Source: Io17-Chloro-G2 sp034420695 (GTDB taxonomy: Bacteria > Chloroflexota > Dehalococcoidia > Lucifugimonadales > UBA3495). Taken from it: a DNA stretch of 64,000 nucleotides. Position numbers and translations under genes: made by a program. The notes under the pieces were generated by a model. It was not told the DNA's origin, did no database searches, and worked only from the letters and a program-made list of their open reading frames with translations. Shown piece after piece: positions 16,098 through 23,870 of the stretch; within the stretch, counting starts at the first letter, position 1, and each line of letters starts with the position of its first letter. The stretch is from positions 124,001 through 188,000 of the forward strand of contig DAOULB010000018.1 of assembly GCA_034420695.1 (NCBI GenBank), given 5' to 3'.

Positions 16098-17228
16098 CTA
16101 GCTGTCGCCGTCGGTATCGGAGAAGCCGACGGATACCCCCAATAGGCTGACGACCTCGGTGTTCAGAACCCGTTGGAGTTCCTTGAAGCTGTCGTAAACG
16201 TTCCTGACTGACTGTGGGTTGTTGGCAATGGCGGACTCCAGGCTCCCTTCCACGTTTTCAATTGCCTCAGCGGTGTTCTCGATAGCGGCAGCCATGCGTC
16301 CGTCCACCTCCGGGGACAATTGAGCAACGATGTGGCCGATGCCGAGGGATTCCGGGACGTCGGCCGCCCCGAGATAGGCTTCGGAAATGCTCAGCAACTG
16401 GCGTTCAAGGTCCTTGGTGGAGTGGCCGGCTGCCCCGGAAGGAATAGCATCGGGGTCCGGTTCGGAGTCCACCCCCAAGGCGGCGCCCAGACGCATGTTG
16501 GAAATGGTGCGCACCAAGAACACCAAGGAACGCACCACCTCTGCCTCGCCGTCCCTGGGATGCAGGGACAGCTTGGCGCTTCCGTCTATATACCCGGCGT
16601 AGCCTGCTGATTCCCCCTCTCCCTCCCAGTCCCCAAGGATGCCGGCGACTTCCCCGTGGGTTACGGCGGCCAAGGATTCAAGGTAGCGGCACCGGACTTT
16701 CGACTCCGGTGACGCCACCAGCGCGGCCAAGGCTTCGCTCCCTTCACCGAAAAGGAGGTGTTCCATGGCGGACATTCCTCTGTGGGTAGAGGGCATGAAC
16801 TGGAGCACTGTTTCCTCAGTGACGGGATTCCCCTCGTCGAGGGTCTGGTCGATGCCGTCTATGTCCACTGGCCACCAGTCGACCAAGGATACGGAACGCC
16901 GGTCCATAGCTGGGCCGAAACGGAAGGCCTCGGTGGTCATCCAGGACTCCCGGGCCTTGCGCCAGTTGGCTCGCGCGGTTTCCAGGGCTCCCGCGCTAAG
17001 GGACGAGCATAGGGCCGCGACCGAGTCTGAAAGCTCCCCCATGGTTTCAGCGGACTGGCGGTACCGGGGAACAATCACCAGTCCGGTGAGGCTGGCCATG
17101 ATATCCTGCCGGGAGGACTCGGGGACCTCCACCCATGAAGTAGGGCCGCTGTCCCCGCAGGAAGCAAGGGCCATTACGATTGCGGCGCTTGCCAACAGTA
17201 GCCGGGAAACCAAACGAGCAGATTTCAC
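16098..17228 (-). CDS. Imelysin family lipoprotein (peptidase M75-like), second of two
   Basis: The GTG start at 17228 overlaps the stop of the preceding di-heme gene (GTGA) and follows CTGGAG. The N-terminus then reads as a lipoprotein signal ending LASCGDSG, predicting lipidation at Cys and a surface location. The imelysin domain shows WRKARESWMTTEAFRFGPAMD and the family site RGMSAMEHLLFG; here the usual GxHxxE is altered to GMSAME, so the first histidine is missing. Imelysins are implicated in bacterial iron uptake, and peptidase activity is doubtful for the family. It is the last gene of an overlapping three-gene operon. Confidence 0.88.
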   Translation of the reverse strand: MKSARLVSRLLLASAAIVMALASCGDSGPTSWVEVPESSRQDIMASLTGLVIVPRYRQSAETMGELSDSVAALCSSLSAGALETARANWRKARESWMTTEAFRFGPAMDRRSVSLVDWWPVDIDGIDQTLDEGNPVTEETVLQFMPSTHRGMSAMEHLLFGEGSEALAALVASPESKVRCRYLESLAAVTHGEVAGILGDWEGEGESAGYAGYIDGSAKLSLHPRDGEAEVVRSLVFLVRTISNMRLGAALGVDSEPDPDAIPSGAAGHSTKDLERQLLSISEAYLGAADVPESLGIGHIVAQLSPEVDGRMAAAIENTAEAIENVEGSLESAIANNPQSVRNVYDSFKELQRVLNTEVVSLLGVSVGFSDTDGDS

Positions 17229-18667
17229 AGCGACTCCAGGAATTTGATCAGGGCGGAGCGCTCCTCCTTGCTCAAGCCACGGAAAGCGTCCCTGGACTTG
17301 GCAGCCTCGCCGCCGTGCCACAAAATTGCCTCGGTCAGGTTTCTCGCCCTCCCGTCGTGCAGGAACATGGTATGCCCGTTGACCGTTTCAACCAGTCCTA
17401 TGCCCCATAGCGGAGGGGTGCGCCACTCCCTCCCGGTGGCGTCGAAGTCCCCTGCGCCGTCGGCCAGACCCTCGCCCATGTCGTGCAGCAACAGGTCGGT
17501 GTAGGGGAATATGGGCTGGTTTGCGACCGCTTGCACCGGGTGTTCGCCGGTTGTGTAAGACGGCGTGTGGCAGGACTGGCAGCCGGCCTTGGTGAAGACC
17601 TCCGCTCCGCGCTTCACTTGGGGGTCGTCCACGTTTCTCATTGCGGGCACCGCCAGGGTCTGAACGTAAAAGACCACCTGCTCAAGGCGCTCATCAGGAA
17701 TCTCCGGGGCGCCGCCATTGGGGGTCTCGCGGCACTCTACCTGCGTTGGCTGGCAGTTTTCCTCCGGGAACAGGCTTGAAGTAATGCCTATGTCGCCCAA
17801 GAAGGCGCCGGCGGTCTGCTGTTCCACCGTCGGCTGATTGGCCTTCCAGCCGAATCGTCCCAAGACCGGCTTTCCCTGCCTGACGTCCCAGACCATGTTG
17901 GCCTTGCCGGATATGCCGTCCCCGTCGGCATCTTCCGGGTCGGCCATCGCCAGAATATCCGCTTCCGGGATGGCCTCCAACAATCCCATTCCAACGATAG
18001 CCGGGGCTATTCTTGGAGATAGCCTTACTTCCGGGTGCAGCGGTCCGAAGGTCAACCCGCCGATGTCATAGGCAGGCGCCCTCAGGCTGTAGGGTTCGCC
18101 GTCGTCGAATTTCCCCGGCATCTCCCCGTATCTAACTATCATGCTTCCTTCCGGCGGGACGAGAAGCACCGCCCGGTCCTGCAACTGGCCGCCGTAGGTT
18201 GGGTCGGGGGAAGGGCCGCCGTGGGGTCCCTTCCCCGGAACGCTCAAGCGGAACAACAGGCCTCGTTCTGGGTCCTCCGAACTATCGGGGGGCTTGGCCC
18301 GGCCGTCCAAGAAGTGACAGGAGGAGCAGGAAAGGGCGTTGAAGACAGGCCCCAATCCGTCCCGGGCCTCGGTTGAAGCAGGAGCAGTTACCCAGTTCTG
18401 GCGGAAGAAGCTGTTGCCAACGGCAAAGGTGCGCCGCTCATCACCCTCCAGGTTCCGGGCAGACAGGCCGAAGGCGTTCCGGGTGTTCGTAAATGCCGTT
18501 GTATCGCCGCCCAAGTGTTCGACCAGCACCAGCTTGGGCGCTGGGGACCCGCCGCCCATGCCAAAGAGGGCGCAGCCCATACCGGCCGCCAGCAATAGAG
18601 CGGCGGCCAGGGATAGAATCCCCAGCCGCCGAAGACCGGCTATTCTTTTCCAGAGAATTGAGGTCAC
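17225..18667 (-). CDS. Di-heme c-type cytochrome, thiol oxidoreductase-like (DUF1111) lipoprotein
   Basis: Two heme-binding CxxCH motifs are visible: LSCSSCHFLDGR near the N-terminal third and AGCQSCHTPSY in the C-terminal half. The ends of the family are recognisable (GLGPVFNALSCSSCH, TPPLWGIG, FLHDGRARNLTEAILWHGGEA). GTG 18667 comes one base after the upstream stop and gives a normal lipoprotein signal (KRIAGLRRLGIL to LLLAAGMGC). An ATG at 18700 would overlap the upstream gene by 32 bases. DUF1111 cytochromes are commonly found beside imelysins in presumed iron-acquisition operons, where an electron-transfer or iron-oxidation role is suspected. Confidence 0.88.
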   Translation of the reverse strand: MTSILWKRIAGLRRLGILSLAAALLLAAGMGCALFGMGGGSPAPKLVLVEHLGGDTTAFTNTRNAFGLSARNLEGDERRTFAVGNSFFRQNWVTAPASTEARDGLGPVFNALSCSSCHFLDGRAKPPDSSEDPERGLLFRLSVPGKGPHGGPSPDPTYGGQLQDRAVLLVPPEGSMIVRYGEMPGKFDDGEPYSLRAPAYDIGGLTFGPLHPEVRLSPRIAPAIVGMGLLEAIPEADILAMADPEDADGDGISGKANMVWDVRQGKPVLGRFGWKANQPTVEQQTAGAFLGDIGITSSLFPEENCQPTQVECRETPNGGAPEIPDERLEQVVFYVQTLAVPAMRNVDDPQVKRGAEVFTKAGCQSCHTPSYTTGEHPVQAVANQPIFPYTDLLLHDMGEGLADGAGDFDATGREWRTPPLWGIGLVETVNGHTMFLHDGRARNLTEAILWHGGEAAKSRDAFRGLSKEERSALIKFLESL

Positions 18668-18668
18668 A

Positions 18669-19865
18669 TCAGCTGACCGTGATAGTAATCCCCACTTCAT
18701 CGGCGGCGGACACGATAGTGTCGGTCTGTTCCTCCAACGAGACTATGGTCCGCAGCACTGCCTCCCTGCCGGGGTCGCTATTGGCAATTGTACTTCGCAG
18801 GTGCAGGTCGAAGGGGCTGGGAATTGCTTCGGCCAAGGCCACGCTGCGGTTAATCTCGGTCGCCAACCGGGCGGCTAATGCGGAATTTGAGATGGCGACT
18901 AAGTCCTGCACGCCGGGGCCCGAGACCACCCCATAATTCCCGGTGTACACCATCTGAATTCCCCGGGCGTTGCCGACGATGTCGGCGGTGGTGTTGTCGG
19001 AGAAGCAGGAATGCTCGTCTTCCTGGGAGCGCGCCTCATAGGCGACGGTCATCCGCTCACCGGCCAACTCGCCCCGGCTGAGTTCGCCGATGCCGGTGAT
19101 GATATTGGTTAGAGCGGCGTCGGCGTCCATGGCCAGGAATTGGGCCCGGTAGTTGCCGGAATTGCCCGGCGCCCAAGCGTCAACCATGTCCTGCAAGTGT
19201 ACCAGCAGCAGATCGGAAGCCGTCGCCAAGTAGGTGCCTCGCCGGTCGGCGTTGGGTGCGGTGGTGTAGTCGGCCAGGGGCCGGCTGCCGGGGCCGTCTT
19301 CGTTCAGGTCCTGGCCCCAGAGCAGGAATTCGATGGCGTGCCAACCGGTGGAAACGTTCTCCTCTCCACCCTCTTCGTTCAACGATTCTATCAGGGCAGT
19401 GTCGATCACCGGATACTGTGCCGGGTTGTTGATTATGCCGGCTTGGGCGTTGCCATCGACGTAGTCGATATAGGACTCGTCCATTGGCCAGGCGTTCAGC
19501 AGGCCTTCCGGGCCGTCTTCCTCGTTGTCGATGGGCCCGCCGTAGAAGCGGAACGCCTCGGTGGGGCCGTAGTCGTCCCGGGCGCGTAGCCAAGCGCGCT
19601 TGGCTCCCTCCAGGGCGGAGGGAGTTGGGTTGTTCAAGAATGAATCGATGGCTTGGTCCATGACCCGGGCCGAGTCAAGGCTCTTGGAGTAGAGGGCGTG
19701 GACTCCGTCGGCGTAATTAGCTACTACTTCGCTTTTGACGGAGGCTACATCGGGGCCGGGCGCAGTCGTTGGAGCGGCGGGTGTGTCCGACCCACAGGCA
19801 ATGGCAACAATAAACAGGAGAATGGAGACGATAATGGTGAAGACTATCGTGTAATATTTGGACAT
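18669..19865 (-). CDS. Imelysin family lipoprotein, first of two
   Basis: ATG 19865 follows GAGGGAAAC and gives a lipoprotein signal (MSKYYTIVFTIIVSILLF, lipobox VAIACGSD). The domain shows AKRAWLRARDDYGPTEAFRFYGGPIDN and the intact family site STGWHAIEFLLWGQD, with the GxHxxE pattern. Length is 398 residues. Imelysin/IcmP-like proteins are linked to iron acquisition at the cell surface. It heads the operon imelysin, di-heme cytochrome, imelysin, with genes joined by a one-base gap and a four-base overlap, so the products are probably made in concert. Confidence 0.92.
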   Translation of the reverse strand: MSKYYTIVFTIIVSILLFIVAIACGSDTPAAPTTAPGPDVASVKSEVVANYADGVHALYSKSLDSARVMDQAIDSFLNNPTPSALEGAKRAWLRARDDYGPTEAFRFYGGPIDNEEDGPEGLLNAWPMDESYIDYVDGNAQAGIINNPAQYPVIDTALIESLNEEGGEENVSTGWHAIEFLLWGQDLNEDGPGSRPLADYTTAPNADRRGTYLATASDLLLVHLQDMVDAWAPGNSGNYRAQFLAMDADAALTNIITGIGELSRGELAGERMTVAYEARSQEDEHSCFSDNTTADIVGNARGIQMVYTGNYGVVSGPGVQDLVAISNSALAARLATEINRSVALAEAIPSPFDLHLRSTIANSDPGREAVLRTIVSLEEQTDTIVSAADEVGITITVS

Positions 19866-19961
19866 GTTTCCCTCAGGCAGGAAGGCCATATGAATATTGG
19901 GTGCACTTTGTACTGCAATAATAATAGTGTGGATTGTGATTCGATTGATAAATATACCCAA

Positions 19962-19975
19962 TATTATGAATAATA
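19962..19975. promoter_or_regulatory. AT inverted repeat upstream of the imelysin operon, candidate operator
   Basis: TATTAT and ATAATA form a perfect 6-bp inverted repeat around GA, about 100 bases upstream of the first imelysin start in an AT-rich stretch (19890-20000). Given the gene content, an iron-responsive regulator could bind here, but the site does not match a consensus I would call. Confidence 0.3.
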
Positions 19976-20029
19976 CAATACTCTTACTGTAAATCGGAGA
20001 TACAGGAAGGATTGGTGAATGCAAAAATG

Positions 20030-20053
20030 AGGGCGGCCTGGAAAGGCCGCCCT
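20030..20053 (-). terminator. Rho-independent terminator of bacterioferritin gene
   Basis: AGGGCGGCCT and AGGCCGCCCT form a perfect 10-bp stem with a four-base loop, 30 bases beyond the bacterioferritin stop. In the minus direction it is followed by CATTTTTG, a short T-run. Confidence 0.8.
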
Positions 20054-20082
20054 GATGGGTTGAACCTGCTGAATAGCCGGGG

Positions 20083-20556
20083 TCAGCCGCTCCTGATCTG
20101 CTGGTTAAGGTAGAGGTCTATTCCGATGATGTTGATGGTTTCCAGTTGGGTCTCCAGCCAGTCAACGTGCTCTTCTTCGGAGCGGACCATCTGCTCTAGA
20201 ATGCTGCGGGTAGTGAAGTCGCCCACAGAGGCGCAGTGAGCGATGGCTTCGTTCAGGGTTTCCACTGCTGCCAGTTCGGCCTGCAGGTCCAGTTCCAAGT
20301 CCTCCTGGATGGACTCGCCGACCATAACTTGGTTGAGACGTTGGAGGTTGGGAACGCCTTCCAAGTAAAGGATGTGGCCTATCAGGTGCTGAGCGTCCTG
20401 CATCTCTTCCATACTGTTGGCGCGAAAACGATCGTAGATGCGCTCAAATCCCCAGTTCTTGCACATCTCCGCTTGCACGAAGTACTGGTTGATAGCGGTG
20501 AGGTCGATGGTGAGAATATTGTTGAGACGCTCGACCACTCCGTCCTTGGCTTTCAA
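20083..20556 (-). CDS. bfr: Bacterioferritin with two altered ferroxidase ligands
   Basis: The 157-residue protein aligns without gaps to E. coli bacterioferritin as I recall that sequence, from residue 1 to past 130, including ILYLEGVPNLQRLNQ and the C-terminal IDLYLNQQIR. The heme ligand Met52 is kept in MEEMQDA. Ferroxidase residues Glu51, Glu94, Glu127 and His130 are present, but position 18 is Asp instead of Glu (LTIDLTAINQYF) and position 54 is Asp instead of His. Iron oxidation may be changed. The start is TTG at 20556 with AAGGAGG seven bases upstream. It stores iron as a 24-mer shell. A Bfd-type ferredoxin gene lies just upstream. Confidence 0.93.
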   Translation of the reverse strand: MKAKDGVVERLNNILTIDLTAINQYFVQAEMCKNWGFERIYDRFRANSMEEMQDAQHLIGHILYLEGVPNLQRLNQVMVGESIQEDLELDLQAELAAVETLNEAIAHCASVGDFTTRSILEQMVRSEEEHVDWLETQLETINIIGIDLYLNQQIRSG

Positions 20557-20725
20557 TAGAGGGCCTCCTTGTTACACAGGAATTTGGGGAACACGGTAAA
20601 TTGGGCGCGTGGATCGCCTTATCTGGTAAACCCGGATGGGGAAGAGTTCAAAGAGGGCGGGAGCGGCCCGGTCAGCCGGGCCAATTGCGAGAGGGTTGGG
20701 CCCGTGTCAAGCTGCCCCGGGGCCG

Positions 20726-20968
20726 TCAGGCGGCTGCCAAGTTTAACTGGGACTTGTCCAATTCCAGTCGAACCAACACTGAGAGGTCGGTGATCCGGCT
20801 GGCGCATCTACCGCAGGCATCACCGTCGTCGAAACCGAAGGCCTCCATAAGGCCTTCGGGGTCCGTACCATTGGTACGGGCCGCCTCTACCGCATCGGAT
20901 AGTCTAATGGCTTTACATACGCAGACGTACACGGCATACCATCCAGCCGCAATAATTTTGGCTAGCAT
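20726..20968 (-). CDS. bfd: Bacterioferritin-associated ferredoxin-like [2Fe-2S] protein
   Basis: This short protein has the BFD cysteine pattern: YVCVCKAIRLSDAVEAA at the N-terminus and GDACGRCASRI about 30 residues later, giving four cysteines (CxC and CxxC) for a [2Fe-2S] cluster. Bfd reduces ferric iron in bacterioferritin to release it. The open frame begins at 20968, but GTG at 20932 (reading VYVCVCK) matches where family members normally start, so the true protein is probably about 68 residues. It precedes bfr on the same strand by 169 bases. Confidence 0.85.
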   Translation of the reverse strand: MLAKIIAAGWYAVYVCVCKAIRLSDAVEAARTNGTDPEGLMEAFGFDDGDACGRCASRITDLSVLVRLELDKSQLNLAAA

Positions 20969-21706
20969 ATTCTAACAGGCCAACAATGTCAACACTGTTT
21001 TCAAAAGTCATCGTCAAGAATAAGAGGGCTCTACCCTCATAGGTAATACGGTTCACGCCCCACAAGTTAAGGAGGCCAGTGTTTCGGAAGAGCAGGCATA
21101 GTCCGTGCGAAGCGCTCTCTGGGCTCCAATTGGATGCCGGTGGCGCTTACGGTCCTCGGTGGGGGGCGACGGCCCTGCCCAAGAAGCGAGGACCTCGGAG
21201 TAGGCGGCTGGAGTTGGGGTCAGGCTTCGGGCGTGGACGACCGGCAGGGACCAAGAAGACTGACATCTGCCACTAGCCTCTCAGGGTCTCCATCCCCTAT
21301 CATGGTAGCTGACATGGTAGTAGCACTGAAAAACCCGACGGCCCGCCAGCCTTGTTCTGCGCTCACACCCGGGCTGCCCTGGAAAATGTCCCTTTTTGTC
21401 CCTAAAATCCGAAATTTCAAAGCTGACAGCTAGGACAAACAGGGACGAATCGGGACAAACTTGGACAGAATGAGGACAAACCGAGGCCAAAACCGGACCA
21501 ACCGGGACTAAATCGTGCAGGCTTGGCCGAAACGATTACTCCCCTGACCGCTTTGCCGGCGAATACGGGGAAAGAGTGAACCATCGCAACACCAACCACG
21601 TCGGCTCTCCTCTAAATTACCGCCCCCACGAGCGGTCAGTGAAAGACCCCCGCAACCCCTGACCCTTCCTTGACCGCCTTTTCCCGCGGCCATACAATTC
21701 AACAAC
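20969..21706. other. Long non-coding region with second copy of the dispersed repeat
   Basis: No supported gene. The stretch 21380-21510 carries the repeat core (listed separately) followed by units reading GGACAAAC, the reverse complement of GTTTGTCC, at 10-14-base spacing. The left part near 20960-21000 is the presumed bfd promoter; the right end leads into the ABC transporter gene. Confidence 0.6.
21382..21440 (-). repeat. Intergenic repeat core, copy 2 (inverted)
   Basis: On the minus strand it begins GTTTGTCCTA and ends GGACATTTTC, matching 13468-13526 at 52 of 59 positions with no gap. The GTTTGTCC-like units lie on the same relative side as in copy 1. The two copies face each other across the iron/heme block. 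Confidence 0.8.
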
Positions 21707-23821
21707 TTGCCCAGCGCCCTCGGCCGGAGCCGCCCAAAGCCGGAAAGTCCCCGCCGCAGAAGGGTTGGCCTCAGCATCCCTGCAACCGACCAAATAACTT
21801 CCCAGTCGCCCGAAGCGGGCCGCTCTATTGGCCGGATTGTGGCGCTCTTCCGCCCCTACCGGCTTCGGGTAACCATGGTGGGTGCCCTGATCCTGGTCAC
21901 CGCCGGGCTGGGCGTCGTGAACCCCCTGCTCATCAAGGTTGTGTTCGACTCCGCGCTGTTCCCACCCAGCGGCGGCCCCAACATCGACCTCCTTTGGATG
22001 ATCGTCGTCGTCATGGGGGCGGTCGCCATAGTGGGCGGTAGCTTGGGCGTGGTGCAGACCTACTGGGCCAACAAGGTGGGCCAGAACGTGATGCGGGACC
22101 TGCGGGACACGGTGTACGACCACCTGCAGGGTATGTCTCTCCGCTTCTTCACCAACACCCGGACCGGGGAAATCCAGTCCCGGGTCTCCAACGACGTGGG
22201 CGGAATTCAGCAGGTGGTGACCAGCACCCTGTCCGACACCGTGTCGAACACGGTCATCTTCGTCAGCACCCTGGTGGCGATGATAATCCTGTCTTGGCAA
22301 CTGACCTTGGTGGCAGTCGCCACCACGCCCCTGTTTTTCCTGCTTTCCAAGTACGTGGGCTCCCGCCGCCGCGCCGCTAGCGCTCAGGTACAGCGGTCCA
22401 TGGCTGAGATGACCGCCATCACCCAGGAAACCCTTTCGGTTTCGGGGGTGATGTTGGCCAAGCTCTTTGGCAGCCAGCAGCAGGAAATGGACAATTTCCA
22501 CCGGCAGAACCAGCGGCTTTCCGATTTGGTGGTGCGCCGCCAGATGATCGGACAGTCCTTCTCCGCCGTATTTATGACCTTTATGGCCATCTCCCCCGCA
22601 TTCATCTACGTCCTGGCCGGTTACTTGATTTCCGGGAGCGGGTTCCTGCAAGGGGGAGGGGGCCTCTCTGCAGGAACCATCATCGCCTTTACCACTCTGC
22701 AAAGCCGCCTGTATTTCCCCATCGGACGGCTGCTGTCCCTGTCAATAGAGCTTCAATCGTCGATGGCCCTCTTCGAGCGTATCTTCGGCTACTTGGACCT
22801 GAAGCAGGAGATAGTGGATGCTCCGGATGCCGTGGCGCTGGATCCCGCCCAAGTGGCCGGAGAGGTGGAGCTGGAGTCGGTCCGGGTCAATTACGGCATT
22901 GCCGCCGAGGACCAGTTGGACGGCAAGCTGGAGCAGGAAGAGGAAGTAAGGTGGGCCTTGGACGGAGTGGACTTGAAGATACCGGCGGGTCAACTGGCAG
23001 CCTTCGTCGGTCCCAGCGGCGCCGGCAAGACCACGTTGGCCTACCTGATACCTCGGCTGTACGATGCCACCGAGGGTTCGGTGCGAATCGACGGGATGGA
23101 CGTCCGCAAGATTACCTTGGACTCCTTGGCTAGACTGGTGGGGTTTGTGACCCAGGAGAGTTACTTGTTCCATGCCAGCTTGCGGCAGAACATGCTGTAC
23201 GGCAAGCCCGGCGCCAGCGAGGAGGAGATGGTAGAGGCCGCCAAGGCTGCCTACATTCACGACCGGATAATGGAATTCCCGGAAGGATACGACACCGTCG
23301 TGGGGGAGCGGGGATTCCGGCTGTCGGGTGGAGAGCGGCAGCGGCTGGCCATCGCCCGGGTCATCCTCCACCAGCCAAAGATTCTTATCCTTGATGAGGC
23401 CACGTCCGCCTTGGACACCGCTTCGGAGCGTTACGTCCAAGCAGCCTTGGAGCCCTTGATGCGGGGCCGCACTACCTTCGTCATTGCCCACCGGCTTTCC
23501 ACCATCCTTTCGGCGGACGTGATTTACGTGGTGGACCAAGGCAAGCTGGCCGAGAGCGGCGCCCACCGCGAGTTGCTGGCCCGCGGGGGCCTTTACTCCA
23601 GCCTGTATGCCGAGCAGTACGGCAGCGGCAGGATAGAATGCCACTGCCAGGACGGCATGGTCTTGAGTGACGGCACCGTTGTATTTCAGGGCGACCCGCC
23701 CAGAGTGCCGGTAATGTCTGGTGTTGACAGAAGGCCGGGTTCCGAGACCGGGGATGCCTCGGAGCAACCCGAGCCTTGGGATGATCCGCGTCATGGGGTC
23801 GGCCGGGAGCCACCCCTCTAG
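21707..23821 (+). CDS. ABC transporter, fused permease and ATPase (type IV exporter half)
   Basis: The 704-residue protein has an N-terminal membrane domain of about six helices (GALILVTAGLGVVNPLLIKVVF, WMIVVVMGAVAIVGG, FVSTLVAMIILSWQLTLVAVA, FMAISPAFIYVLAGYLI). The ATPase domain from ~residue 385 has Walker A GPSGAGKTTL, Q-loop VTQESYLF, signature LSGGERQRLAIAR, Walker B ILILDEATSALD and the H-loop in IAHRLST. A ~55-residue Pro-rich tail follows. It would work as a homodimer or heterodimer; the substrate is unknown. The start TTG at 21707 is the earliest candidate and not well supported. Confidence 0.9.
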   Translation: MPSALGRSRPKPESPRRRRVGLSIPATDQITSQSPEAGRSIGRIVALFRPYRLRVTMVGALILVTAGLGVVNPLLIKVVFDSALFPPSGGPNIDLLWMIVVVMGAVAIVGGSLGVVQTYWANKVGQNVMRDLRDTVYDHLQGMSLRFFTNTRTGEIQSRVSNDVGGIQQVVTSTLSDTVSNTVIFVSTLVAMIILSWQLTLVAVATTPLFFLLSKYVGSRRRAASAQVQRSMAEMTAITQETLSVSGVMLAKLFGSQQQEMDNFHRQNQRLSDLVVRRQMIGQSFSAVFMTFMAISPAFIYVLAGYLISGSGFLQGGGGLSAGTIIAFTTLQSRLYFPIGRLLSLSIELQSSMALFERIFGYLDLKQEIVDAPDAVALDPAQVAGEVELESVRVNYGIAAEDQLDGKLEQEEEVRWALDGVDLKIPAGQLAAFVGPSGAGKTTLAYLIPRLYDATEGSVRIDGMDVRKITLDSLARLVGFVTQESYLFHASLRQNMLYGKPGASEEEMVEAAKAAYIHDRIMEFPEGYDTVVGERGFRLSGGERQRLAIARVILHQPKILILDEATSALDTASERYVQAALEPLMRGRTTFVIAHRLSTILSADVIYVVDQGKLAESGAHRELLARGGLYSSLYAEQYGSGRIECHCQDGMVLSDGTVVFQGDPPRVPVMSGVDRRPGSETGDASEQPEPWDDPRHGVGREPPL

Positions 23822-23870
23822 GAGCTAATTTATAAGTGAGGGGATTGCCCATCCCTGAAAGGAGTTTGGA

